IMG/VR virus record: IMGVR_UViG_3300042502_000401
Coordinates: 1 to 24,714 of that record
Strand: one strand, 5' to 3'
From: a virus
Length of the DNA: 24,714 nucleotides
Below the pieces are notes generated by a model. It was given only the letters and a program-made list of their open reading frames with translations, made no database searches and was not told where the DNA came from. This document shows, piece after piece, positions 16,149-23,166 of this stretch (its first letter is position 1; every line of letters starts with the position of its first letter). A program made the translations under genes and the position numbers.

Positions 16149-17117
16149 TTAAAACCAATTTTTTTCTAATAAATTTTTATAAATAACTCCCTCAATAATA
16201 TCCATACCTTTTGGACCGGCATGGCCCCCATCTACATTATAAGAAGTATCATGTGGTTTAAATTGATATAAACTCCATAAAACCACATCATCTATCTTAT
16301 ATTTGGGTTCAATCATATCGAAAATCCACCCACATTTGATGTTTTTAAAGTCATATACCATTTCATCAGTTGGATCATCGGTTTCAGTTGACCAAAATCG
16401 GTTTACCCACTCAAATTCAGATTCAGATTCATAGTAATTTCTGAAATTTAACTTATATGATAAGAATGGTGAATATCCATCTACTATTAAATGCCCAATT
16501 CCCATAGTTTTAAGTAACAAATGTAATGAAGAAATTCTTAAACCCCAATGCAACATCAATTCTTCAAATTGTTCGTGTATATATGGTGGGTCTATATCGT
16601 TATTATTACCCAATTTCCAAAAATGTCTACTATTTGGATAATGTTTATGTTCAGGAAAAAATCCCAATTTGCTTGTTTCCAAAAAATCACCCAATTCATC
16701 ATATAATTGAAACTCTTGATTAATGTCATCTAATCTATGGTTAATTGGTGTATCAAATCCATGTTTTTCAAAATCAATATAACCTTGAAATTGTAAATCG
16801 GTATGGGACATATATTTTATATTCCATTTTTCCCACATATCCGTTCTATTTGTTGCCAATTCCTCATAATTAACTCTACGGGCTAATTCAGATTTTTGTA
16901 AGATAAAGAAGCACTCATCCAATATATCTCTATTTCCGTTTATAAAAGACATTGTTGATGTTTCCACTTTATACCAACCAGTTCCAGCCGATGCTAAATT
17001 TATTAATTCAAGACCCAATCGTTTTGCTAATTTTACTGCCCAAGTTTCACCAACCGGGCACATTTGGCCGGAGGTTTGAGAACATCCATTTACCACCAAG
17101 TATTTATAGTTTTTCAT
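16149..17117 (-). CDS. SGNH-like protein, copy 7 (GCS type with DxxH)
   Basis: The 322-residue protein starts YKYLVVNGCSQTSGQM (S13), followed by a GETWAVKLAKRLG helix and block II-like INLASAGTGWYKVE, where Gly45 is kept but Gly-Trp replaces the usual Asn. A hydrophobic FFILQKSELARR strand (70-81) fits block III, and the C-terminus has NVDGGHAGPKGMDIIEGVIY with D296-x-x-H299. It is the only GCS-type copy with a proper DxxH pair. It has no signal peptide. It overlaps the SAM synthetase-like gene upstream by 14 bases. SGNH-fold origin is likely; the lost block II Asn leaves catalysis open. Confidence 0.72.
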   Translation of the reverse strand: MKNYKYLVVNGCSQTSGQMCPVGETWAVKLAKRLGLELINLASAGTGWYKVETSTMSFINGNRDILDECFFILQKSELARRVNYEELATNRTDMWEKWNIKYMSHTDLQFQGYIDFEKHGFDTPINHRLDDINQEFQLYDELGDFLETSKLGFFPEHKHYPNSRHFWKLGNNNDIDPPYIHEQFEELMLHWGLRISSLHLLLKTMGIGHLIVDGYSPFLSYKLNFRNYYESESEFEWVNRFWSTETDDPTDEMVYDFKNIKCGWIFDMIEPKYKIDDVVLWSLYQFKPHDTSYNVDGGHAGPKGMDIIEGVIYKNLLEKNWF

Positions 17118-18063
17118 ATTTTGTATTTAGATTAAAGTAACCCCATTTTGCCAATTCAATTAAGGAATTGGGAGTTGATTTTATTTTTTCTATAATATTA
17201 TTTTTTATGTCAATCAATTCATCAAACTTATTACAATTTTCAAAAAATGTCCCATTTTCTAAATGAATACCACCAATATTGCCCTTAATACCAAATTGTA
17301 TTGGGGTTGGGTTATTATGTGAATATGTTAACTCTACTAATGAATAGTTTAAATTTTCAATCAAACCCATTTTACCTGCAATTTCTTTTGAAACTAAATG
17401 AGAATATTTAGAATTTCTATAGATATCCAATCCAATAAAATTTGTATTACCATATGGTGAGCGTGGCCCATATGCGTTTATGATAAAATTTTCATTTGAT
17501 TTATATAACAACTGATTGATTATTGGACTCACCTTAATGTTAATACTAATATAATTTTCATCAATTAGATATTCATTTATTAAATCAATTATATAACTAT
17601 TATTTTCATAATTTGTTTCTGCAAAAATATCAATTTGTTTACCATTTATTACTAATCCAATTTTTATAGCTTCATTTATTTTATTGTATATAGTTTTTGT
17701 TAGTTTTGTAACTAATAAATGTTCAAATGGAATACCTTCTGCGTTTTCATTTGAAGCATATCCCAAAAATGTTCCAGCATTGATTTCAAAAATATCGTTT
17801 GATAATGGTATTTGCTTAATAGATAAAACCATATTTATATCAATTTCTATACAATTTGATATGAATTGTTTGATGGTTTCATATGAAAAATGATTATCAG
17901 AACTAACCCAACCATTTATATATAATGTATTATTCATAACATATGAAAATACATCCGAATAATATAATTCATTTGAATCTGTGTATAGTTGAACTACCGA
18001 TTCCGCTGCTATATCACAAACTTTACTATAATGTTTAGGACTTATAAATTGAGATGTTCTCAT
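17104..18063 (-). CDS. Degenerate S-adenosylmethionine synthetase (MetK) homologue
   Basis: The 319 residues align by eye with MetK (E. coli 384) from end to end. TSQFISPKHYSKVCD (3-17) matches the TSESVSEGHPDKIAD opening without gaps, keeping His11 and Lys14 but changing the Pro-Asp to Tyr-Ser. GTFLGYASNE (97-106) matches GLMFGYATNE, but the preceding GAGDQ is lost. FIINAYGPRSPYGN (193-206) and LDIYRNSKYSHLVSKEI (212-228) match FVIGGP...TGRK and VDTYGG...RSAAYAARYV; the intervening HGGGAFSGKDPSKVD segment seems absent. The end (AKWGYFNLNTKYEKL) recalls YGHFGR...WEKTD. In MetK the lost residues bind metal, phosphate and ATP, so canonical synthesis of SAM is unlikely. The role is unknown. It starts in a TAATG junction. 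Confidence 0.75.
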   Translation of the reverse strand: MRTSQFISPKHYSKVCDIAAESVVQLYTDSNELYYSDVFSYVMNNTLYINGWVSSDNHFSYETIKQFISNCIEIDINMVLSIKQIPLSNDIFEINAGTFLGYASNENAEGIPFEHLLVTKLTKTIYNKINEAIKIGLVINGKQIDIFAETNYENNSYIIDLINEYLIDENYISINIKVSPIINQLLYKSNENFIINAYGPRSPYGNTNFIGLDIYRNSKYSHLVSKEIAGKMGLIENLNYSLVELTYSHNNPTPIQFGIKGNIGGIHLENGTFFENCNKFDELIDIKNNIIEKIKSTPNSLIELAKWGYFNLNTKYEKL

Positions 18064-19202
18064 TATATTAAATCATTTTGTATTATAAAATTATGAAGTT
18101 CTAAATAAGCTTCCGATTTTAATTTATAAATATTGGCACAATTTTTTACAAATCTCTTACGATTTTGATTATAGAACTCTAACATATCTAATTGAGTTAA
18201 TTTATTTAGTTCTTCTACAACTATTTTAATTCTTTCTACATGATTTTGTTCTTTATCATAATTGTGATTTATAAAATCATCAAATACATCAAATCCTAAA
18301 TTTCTAATCACATCTACATAACCAGGCAATCCTATATATAAAGGAAGTTGATGTGTTTTGAATGGTTTCCAAGCTTTTTCAGTAAGAGTTATTGTTCCAT
18401 ACTTAAAATTATCAGAATCATCAAACCCAGTAGCATTATCGGTAACTAAATTTAAAATATTAGCGTAGTATTCTCTTAAAAGCAAATCAGGTCTTTCACC
18501 CATTTCACCATTAACTATTATTGGTAAACTATTTGATATGGAATTAAGTAAAACAAATTCTTCATTTGTAATTTCTCCATTTAATAGCATATTATCTATG
18601 AATATATTGTAACTTTCAATATCAAATTTGTTATTACCATAAAATAAAAAAGATATATTATTATTTATATTTGAAATTGTCCCATCTAAATTTACATACC
18701 CATTTTTAATCAATTCAATAAGTAATAATATTCTTTGAGTTCGCATCGAACCATTTAATGATAAAAATCCATCTCTTTTATTATAAATTGATGTATCATT
18801 TAATACAAATTGAGAATCGTGTTGTTCTACACAATAGTTTTCAAAAAAAGGTAAGAATGAAAGCTTATAAGATTGTAGCATTTTAACATTGCTACCTACA
18901 TTAACATCAAACACACTATCTACTAATAGATAAAATTGAACATCTTTGTGTTTATTGGTTAATTCTAAAAAAATATCAATAAAATTATCTAAATTTCCGG
19001 ATTCTGAAATGATATCTATTAAGATTTTAGTATCTTTGTGTGCATATTGTAACATATCATCCAAATTATCTTGGAATGAATCTCGTTCACATACAATTAT
19101 ATCATAGATTCCATTTGCATTGTCACGAGTATCCGGCAATGAATAGAATGGTTGTAATATTCTAATGGATACATACCCATAATCTAATATTCTTTTGTTC
19201 AT
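18063..19202 (-). CDS. Glycosyltransferase-like protein, copy B
   Basis: The 379-residue protein is a paralogue of the gene at 11662. Its block TEKAWKPFKTHQLPLYIGLP (274-293) followed by VIRNLGFDVFDDFIN matches copy A position for position, and the C-terminal helices (KLTQLDMLEFYNQNRKRF against SMTKDELHKYYVNNLNRVH) also correspond. The TEKAWKPF...LPLYIG layout is the better match to the ITEKLW...PVVxG signature of fucosyltransferase-like enzymes. The N-terminal half (MNKRILDYGYVSIRIL onward) is not recognised. MRTQRILLLIELI (about 152-164) parallels KPHRLKCYELI in copy A. A sugar transfer role is inferred. It is joined to the MetK-like gene by a TAATG overlap and follows the TPP enzyme half by 8 bases. 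Confidence 0.68.
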   Translation of the reverse strand: MNKRILDYGYVSIRILQPFYSLPDTRDNANGIYDIIVCERDSFQDNLDDMLQYAHKDTKILIDIISESGNLDNFIDIFLELTNKHKDVQFYLLVDSVFDVNVGSNVKMLQSYKLSFLPFFENYCVEQHDSQFVLNDTSIYNKRDGFLSLNGSMRTQRILLLIELIKNGYVNLDGTISNINNNISFLFYGNNKFDIESYNIFIDNMLLNGEITNEEFVLLNSISNSLPIIVNGEMGERPDLLLREYYANILNLVTDNATGFDDSDNFKYGTITLTEKAWKPFKTHQLPLYIGLPGYVDVIRNLGFDVFDDFINHNYDKEQNHVERIKIVVEELNKLTQLDMLEFYNQNRKRFVKNCANIYKLKSEAYLELHNFIIQNDLI

Positions 19203-19210
19203 ACAACATT

Positions 19211-19744
19211 TTAATTATAGTATTTCTCAGGATATTCGGTTATTAAGTAAATTCCTTTATTTTTTATAGCATATTCGTAGTTCAATTGTATATCAACTAC
19301 CGTTTGGCAATCTAATATCTCAACCGTCTTTAACATACTCTTAAATTCTTCAATATAATTACCCTTATGTTGATGACCCGGGTCTAATGGTTTATCAGAA
19401 CCCTTGCCAACTCTTATTATAATATGTGGAGTTATCCCAGTCATTAGTGAATACTTATCAATATGATTTACTAACTGATTTGTTGCTGATATTAGAAAAT
19501 CCCAACGTGGATAAAATGTAACTACAAATTTATCAGTCATTGCCAATCCCAAACTCATTCCCATTTGCGTTTCTTCCATTACCGGCACCTCAATCATCTT
19601 TGATTTATCTACAAAATCTAATGTAGTTGACATTGGATTACCTTTCCACAATATTTGTTGTCCAATGAATATAGAATTTTCTACATCATTACACATTTTC
19701 ATTGCTTCGGATAACTGGTCTTTGTAATTAGTGTAACTTATCAT
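19211..19744 (-). CDS. TPP enzyme pyrimidine-binding half (E1 beta / transketolase-like), minimal
   Basis: The 177 residues form only the pyrimidine-binding domain of 2-oxoacid dehydrogenase E1 beta or transketolase-like enzymes; the usual C-terminal domain is missing. IEVPVMEETQMGMSLGLAMT (51-70) matches the family's TPISEQGIVG segment and provides the Glu (E57) expected to activate the thiamine cofactor. TFYPRWDFLISATNQLVNHI and TPHIIIRVGKGS follow in family order, with a LDPGHQHKGN loop where E1 enzymes carry their conserved His. Its partner is almost certainly the gene at 21989. Together they would make or break a C-C bond with a two-carbon or acyl donor, here probably on a sugar. It lies 4 bases after the epimerase upstream. 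Confidence 0.88.
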   Translation of the reverse strand: MISYTNYKDQLSEAMKMCNDVENSIFIGQQILWKGNPMSTTLDFVDKSKMIEVPVMEETQMGMSLGLAMTDKFVVTFYPRWDFLISATNQLVNHIDKYSLMTGITPHIIIRVGKGSDKPLDPGHQHKGNYIEEFKSMLKTVEILDCQTVVDIQLNYEYAIKNKGIYLITEYPEKYYN

Positions 19745-19748
19745 TTAA

Positions 19749-20741
19749 TTAAGGTTTTGAATTTGGATTAAATTCTTTTTTGTGTTCTTTATACCATTTT
19801 AGTGCATCTTTCAATCCACTCTTTAAATCATATTTAGGTTTCCATCCCAACTTACGAAGCTTCGCATTAGAAAGCAATCTAACCGGTATCATTGGAGCTT
19901 TGTTGTTTACATATTCAATTGGATTGGTATTACCATCAATCTCTTTAATAGTATCCAATACATCTTTAACAGTGTATCCTTCTCCATAGCAAACATTATA
20001 GATATCATAGGTATCAACTTTCTCTGCTATTGTAATAAAACCACTAACCATATCATCAACATGAATGATATCTCTAACTTCCGTTCCATCTCCCCAAACG
20101 GGTATTGGATCTAACCCATCAGCTACCTTTCTGATTGATGCTGGCGTAACGTGACACTTTTCAAAATCATATTTATCATTTGGACCGTATGCATTTGAAG
20201 GTCTTAATACAATACATTGCATTGGATTGTGAATCTGATTTGAAAAGAAATCACATAATGTTTCGGTATATCGTTTCATCCAACCTACTGCTTTATACAC
20301 AGGGTATATGTTTGGCGTTTGAACTTCTATATCTTCTGTGCATGGAGTTGACCCCATATCAGGATATGTTGTATTAGATGATGGAAACACAAATTTTCTT
20401 ACACCATTTTTCCAACTTTGCTCCATTAAGTTTACATTCATTTCAACATTTGGGGTAACATGCAATAATGGATTTACTTTAGTATCTAATGCATTTGTTG
20501 TGTTTGCTGCACAATGAAATACAACATCAACTCCTTCTGAAACTTCATTGCAAAATTTTGCATCTTGCAAACTTCCTTTGTAAAACGGAATTGAACTACT
20601 ACCATCAAAATCGTTTCTTAAATTTCTACTATGAGATGTTGCACGTAAATTAGTGTAACCACTTTCCCATAACATTTTTAGTAATCGAGAACCAATAAAT
20701 CCAGCAGCGCCTGTAACTAATATTTTATCTGTTTTTTTCAT
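19749..20741 (-). CDS. NAD-dependent nucleotide-sugar epimerase/dehydratase (extended SDR), copy 1
   Basis: The 330-residue protein has the dinucleotide-binding ILVTGAAGFIGSRL (7-20, GxxGxxG), FHCAANTT (75-82), catalytic Ser/Thr region FPSSNTTYPD, and a Y146-x-x-x-K150 pair in IYPVYKAVG. RPSNAYGPND and DIIHVDDMVSGF follow, and the C-terminal SNAKLRKLGWKPKYDLKSGL is typical of GalE/GDP-mannose-type enzymes. All catalytic residues are present, so it is probably active on a nucleotide sugar; the exact reaction (4-epimerisation, dehydration or reduction) cannot be read from sequence alone. It overlaps the second epimerase gene by 17 bases and precedes the TPP beta-like gene. Confidence 0.92.
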   Translation of the reverse strand: MKKTDKILVTGAAGFIGSRLLKMLWESGYTNLRATSHSRNLRNDFDGSSSIPFYKGSLQDAKFCNEVSEGVDVVFHCAANTTNALDTKVNPLLHVTPNVEMNVNLMEQSWKNGVRKFVFPSSNTTYPDMGSTPCTEDIEVQTPNIYPVYKAVGWMKRYTETLCDFFSNQIHNPMQCIVLRPSNAYGPNDKYDFEKCHVTPASIRKVADGLDPIPVWGDGTEVRDIIHVDDMVSGFITIAEKVDTYDIYNVCYGEGYTVKDVLDTIKEIDGNTNPIEYVNNKAPMIPVRLLSNAKLRKLGWKPKYDLKSGLKDALKWYKEHKKEFNPNSKP

Positions 20742-21657
20742 AATATTCGTATGTAACTTTTAATCCTTCTTTAAAACCCAATTTTGGTAATAATCCATAT
20801 TGCTCTTGCAATTTTGTATTCATTTTTCGTTTCATATCACCATTTGGTTTGGTAGTATCCCAATTTATTTGAATATCCTTACCACTAACTTCAGAAACAG
20901 TTTCTATCATCCTTTTTATAGAAATATCTTCACCACTACCCAAATTGGTTGTAATGTGCAATTTATCTTCTAAGCATTTAATACAAGCATCTGCAACATC
21001 TCCCGCATAAATAAAATCTCTGGTAGGAGTCCCATCACCCCATGCTTCAATTTCACCATCAGATTCATATACTTTTCGTATAGTAGATGCTATTACAGTA
21101 GAACCATCCCCAAAGTTATCGTATTCACCAAATATATTGGCAGGCCTTACTATAGACCAATCTTGCCATTTATATTGGACTTTATATGCTTCTAAGTAAA
21201 GTTCGGGTATTCGTTTTGACCAAGATGGAAACCAATCATTTTTAGATGGTAGAGTTTTCCATACACTATCTTCTACAAACTCTTCTGCTGGCTCATATAC
21301 GCCAACTGAGGACATGAATACTAACCAACTATTGTGTTTAAAACAATTGTCTATGATGTTAGTATTAACTTTAATAGAAGGTTCTAAAAAATCTAGTGGA
21401 TTTTCTTTTGCTTTTATTGGGGAGCCTTTTATACCAAATGAATTTATAACCCCATCAAATTTAAAGTCATTAAACAATAAACTAACATCAGTTTGATTTC
21501 TTAAATCAAAAGAAATAAACTTAAAGTTTTGATTATCAATGACTTTAACAGGTGGTTTAAAATCAACCCCAATTACATTATAACCTTTTTCTAATAACTT
21601 TTCAATTAGATGTGTGCCAACTAAGCCGCTACTTCCTGTAACCAATATTTTCTTCAT
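20725..21657 (-). CDS. NAD-dependent nucleotide-sugar epimerase-like protein (extended SDR), copy 2
   Basis: The 310-residue protein has KILVTGSSGLVGTHLIEKLL (3-22; G8, G11, G14), a Ser region VFMSSVGVYEP (113-123), RPANIFGEYDNFGDGS and RDFIYAGDVADACIKCL, then GSGEDISIKRMIETV and a LGFKEGLKVTYEYYE end. Where Tyr-x-x-x-Lys is expected it reads DWFPSWSKRIPE: the Lys (K148) is there but Pro144 stands in the Tyr position. It may use another residue or a shifted aromatic as acid-base, or have only a partial activity. It follows the 84-residue gene by 20 bases. A nucleotide-sugar substrate is likely from family and neighbours. Confidence 0.88.
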   Translation of the reverse strand: MKKILVTGSSGLVGTHLIEKLLEKGYNVIGVDFKPPVKVIDNQNFKFISFDLRNQTDVSLLFNDFKFDGVINSFGIKGSPIKAKENPLDFLEPSIKVNTNIIDNCFKHNSWLVFMSSVGVYEPAEEFVEDSVWKTLPSKNDWFPSWSKRIPELYLEAYKVQYKWQDWSIVRPANIFGEYDNFGDGSTVIASTIRKVYESDGEIEAWGDGTPTRDFIYAGDVADACIKCLEDKLHITTNLGSGEDISIKRMIETVSEVSGKDIQINWDTTKPNGDMKRKMNTKLQEQYGLLPKLGFKEGLKVTYEYYEKNR

Positions 21658-21677
21658 ATAACATTTTTGTTGTGCAA

Positions 21678-21932
21678 TTAAGCCATAGATGCCGATTCAT
21701 CTGCTAAAAACATATCATAGTGTTGTTCATTTGCCAATACTCTTATATTATCTGTAGTAGATGATGATACGATTAATTGCTCAAATAATCCGGTACTGTA
21801 ATAAAAATACCCAATTGGTTCTGTATCAGGCGAAGTTGATGCTGATAATTCAGCAATAAGTTCTTGAGGTTCAGCATCTGATACAAATGTAGATTCTATT
21901 GTTTTATCGATTGTTAAAACTTTCCATTCCAT
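21678..21932 (-). CDS. Small hypothetical protein, 84 residues
   Basis: I do not recognise this protein. It starts MEWKVLTIDKTIESTFVSDA, is rich in Ser, Thr, Glu and Asp (acidic), has a short aromatic GYFYYSTGLFEQLIV core and ends MFLADESASMA. There is no membrane segment or signal peptide and no cysteine. The A-rich leader and the promoter-like TATATTTATA box 39 bases upstream suggest a separately expressed small structural or accessory protein rather than an enzyme of the pathway. The alternating polar and hydrophobic strands would fit a small beta-rich virion decoration protein, but this is a guess. Confidence 0.75.
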   Translation of the reverse strand: MEWKVLTIDKTIESTFVSDAEPQELIAELSASTSPDTEPIGYFYYSTGLFEQLIVSSSTTDNIRVLANEQHYDMFLADESASMA

Positions 21933-21971
21933 TTTTTCTTATTTTTTAGTTGTTATATATTATAACTTTTG

Positions 21972-21981
21972 TATAAATATA
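21972..21981 (-). promoter_or_regulatory. Promoter-like box TATATTTATA before the 84-residue gene
   Basis: On the minus strand it reads TATATTTATA, identical to the boxes at 670-679 and 3688-3697. It stands 7 bases past the stop of the TPP alpha-like gene and 39 bases before the ATG at 21932. It is the only such box in an intergenic position in the biosynthetic part, so it could drive the 84-residue gene and the run of genes after it. Function is inferred. Confidence 0.45.
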
Positions 21982-21988
21982 ATTTTTT

Positions 21989-22618
21989 TTAAAATGCTAT
22001 CCATTTTCCAGTCCCATAATGTGGAAACTTAGATTCATAGTTATAATGTATAACATCCGATGGGATATCCCTTTTAGTATTCCAAGTTGCTTCAGTTGGG
22101 GTATATGTTGATACTCCATTATCTTCTACAACAAAATAAAGAGGTAAATCAAAGTTTCTAGCATATTTATGAACTTCATAAAATATACCACTTTCAAATG
22201 ACATATCTCCCACAAACACCCATACCTTTTCATCACTACCATCCTTCTTTAGTGCAGATGCTACCCCCAATGCAATAGGTAATGTCCCACCTACAATTGC
22301 TGAGGAATAAAACTTACCATCCGTATCACATAGAGTGATAGATTTTCCTTGTTTAATTAATTCAGTTCCATAATCAGCAGATAATCCCTTCAAAACCCAA
22401 TGATAGTGAGAACGCCAGGTTGAGAACACCCAATCGGATTCCCGTATCCTCTTAAAGATTTCAATTAATTGAGATTCGTTACCATTTGAAAGATGGACAG
22501 GGCCTGTTATCTTACCAGCTTCCCATATATCAACAATTTGTTGTTCAAATGCAATAAGTTTTTCTTCAGTCCAATCTATATCCCTTACTATGGGATATTG
22601 TTCTAAATTTTGTATCAT
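21989..22618 (-). CDS. TPP enzyme alpha half (E1 alpha-like), diphosphate-binding domain
   Basis: I start it at the ATG at 22618, one base after the upstream stop (TAG-T-ATG); a longer frame from 22684 would overlap the upstream gene by 65 bases. The 209-residue product has the E1 alpha hallmarks: GKITGPVHLSNGNE (36-49), STWRSHYHWVLKG (R69, H71), a GGTLPIALGVASALK helix (110-124) and the TPP/Mg motif GDMSFESG (from 137) ending in EDNG with N167. It is shorter than normal E1 alpha (about 320) because the chain ends about 40 residues after that motif. The beta-like half is at 19211, separated by three other genes. Together they form a reduced two-subunit TPP enzyme. Confidence 0.88.
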   Translation of the reverse strand: MIQNLEQYPIVRDIDWTEEKLIAFEQQIVDIWEAGKITGPVHLSNGNESQLIEIFKRIRESDWVFSTWRSHYHWVLKGLSADYGTELIKQGKSITLCDTDGKFYSSAIVGGTLPIALGVASALKKDGSDEKVWVFVGDMSFESGIFYEVHKYARNFDLPLYFVVEDNGVSTYTPTEATWNTKRDIPSDVIHYNYESKFPHYGTGKWIAF

Positions 22619-22619
22619 A

Positions 22620-23165
22620 CTATCTATCTCTTTTTTGTAAAATTGGATTATTCGTTGGCCATTCCATTTGATATTCCGCATCATTCCATTTGATTACACC
22701 TTGCTGATCAGCATCTACATAACCATCTTTATAAAATAAGTTATAGTGAAACATACAATCGGTTAATGCATAATGTCCATTTGCAAATCCCGGTGGAACT
22801 AATACTTGATTCCTATCTTTTTCAGTTATCATAAATGATTCCCAATCTCCAAATGTATCTGATGTTGTTCTCATATCTAAAACAACCAAATATATATCAC
22901 CTACAGCTGCTTGAACTAATTTCCAGGTTTTATTATCCCAATGCAATCCCCTCAATACACCCTTATATGATTTTGAAAATCTTCCGTGAATACTAATTTC
23001 ACTTTTATCATAATGAATGTGCCTCATAACAGGATGTTCTTCACTATGAAATGTAGTAAATATTTCACCTCTATACTCTCTATAAATTGATGGAGTAAAA
23101 GTTGGAACTTGATATCCGAATACCTTTGATGGAGTTTCTATAAACTCATCCCATTTATTACTCAT
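22620..23165 (-). CDS. RmlC-like dTDP-sugar 3,5-epimerase
   Basis: From the ATG at 23165, one base after the upstream stop, the product has 181 residues, the normal RmlC size; a frame from 23183 would overlap. YREYRGEIF (28-36), SKSYKGVLRGLHWDN (64-78, with catalytic-type R72 and H75), VQAAVGDIYLVVLDMR, SDTFGDWES and VPPGFANGHYALTD follow in RmlC order. FHYNLFYKDGYV supplies Tyr141, and IKWNDAEYQMEWP supplies Asp162. It would epimerise C3 and/or C5 of a 4-keto nucleotide sugar, in the cytoplasm. It sits between an NAD-dependent epimerase and the TPP alpha half, as in deoxysugar clusters. Catalytic residues appear intact; whether it is a 3,5- or a 3- or 5-only enzyme is open. Confidence 0.9.
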   Translation of the reverse strand: MSNKWDEFIETPSKVFGYQVPTFTPSIYREYRGEIFTTFHSEEHPVMRHIHYDKSEISIHGRFSKSYKGVLRGLHWDNKTWKLVQAAVGDIYLVVLDMRTTSDTFGDWESFMITEKDRNQVLVPPGFANGHYALTDCMFHYNLFYKDGYVDADQQGVIKWNDAEYQMEWPTNNPILQKRDR

Positions 23166-23166
23166 A

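Noticed and set aside
22619-22684. Longer N-terminus for the TPP alpha-like gene (start at 22684)
   Set aside because: It would overlap the upstream RmlC-like gene by 65 bases and adds a stretch without family similarity; the ATG at 22618 is one base after the upstream stop, as at the neighbouring junction.
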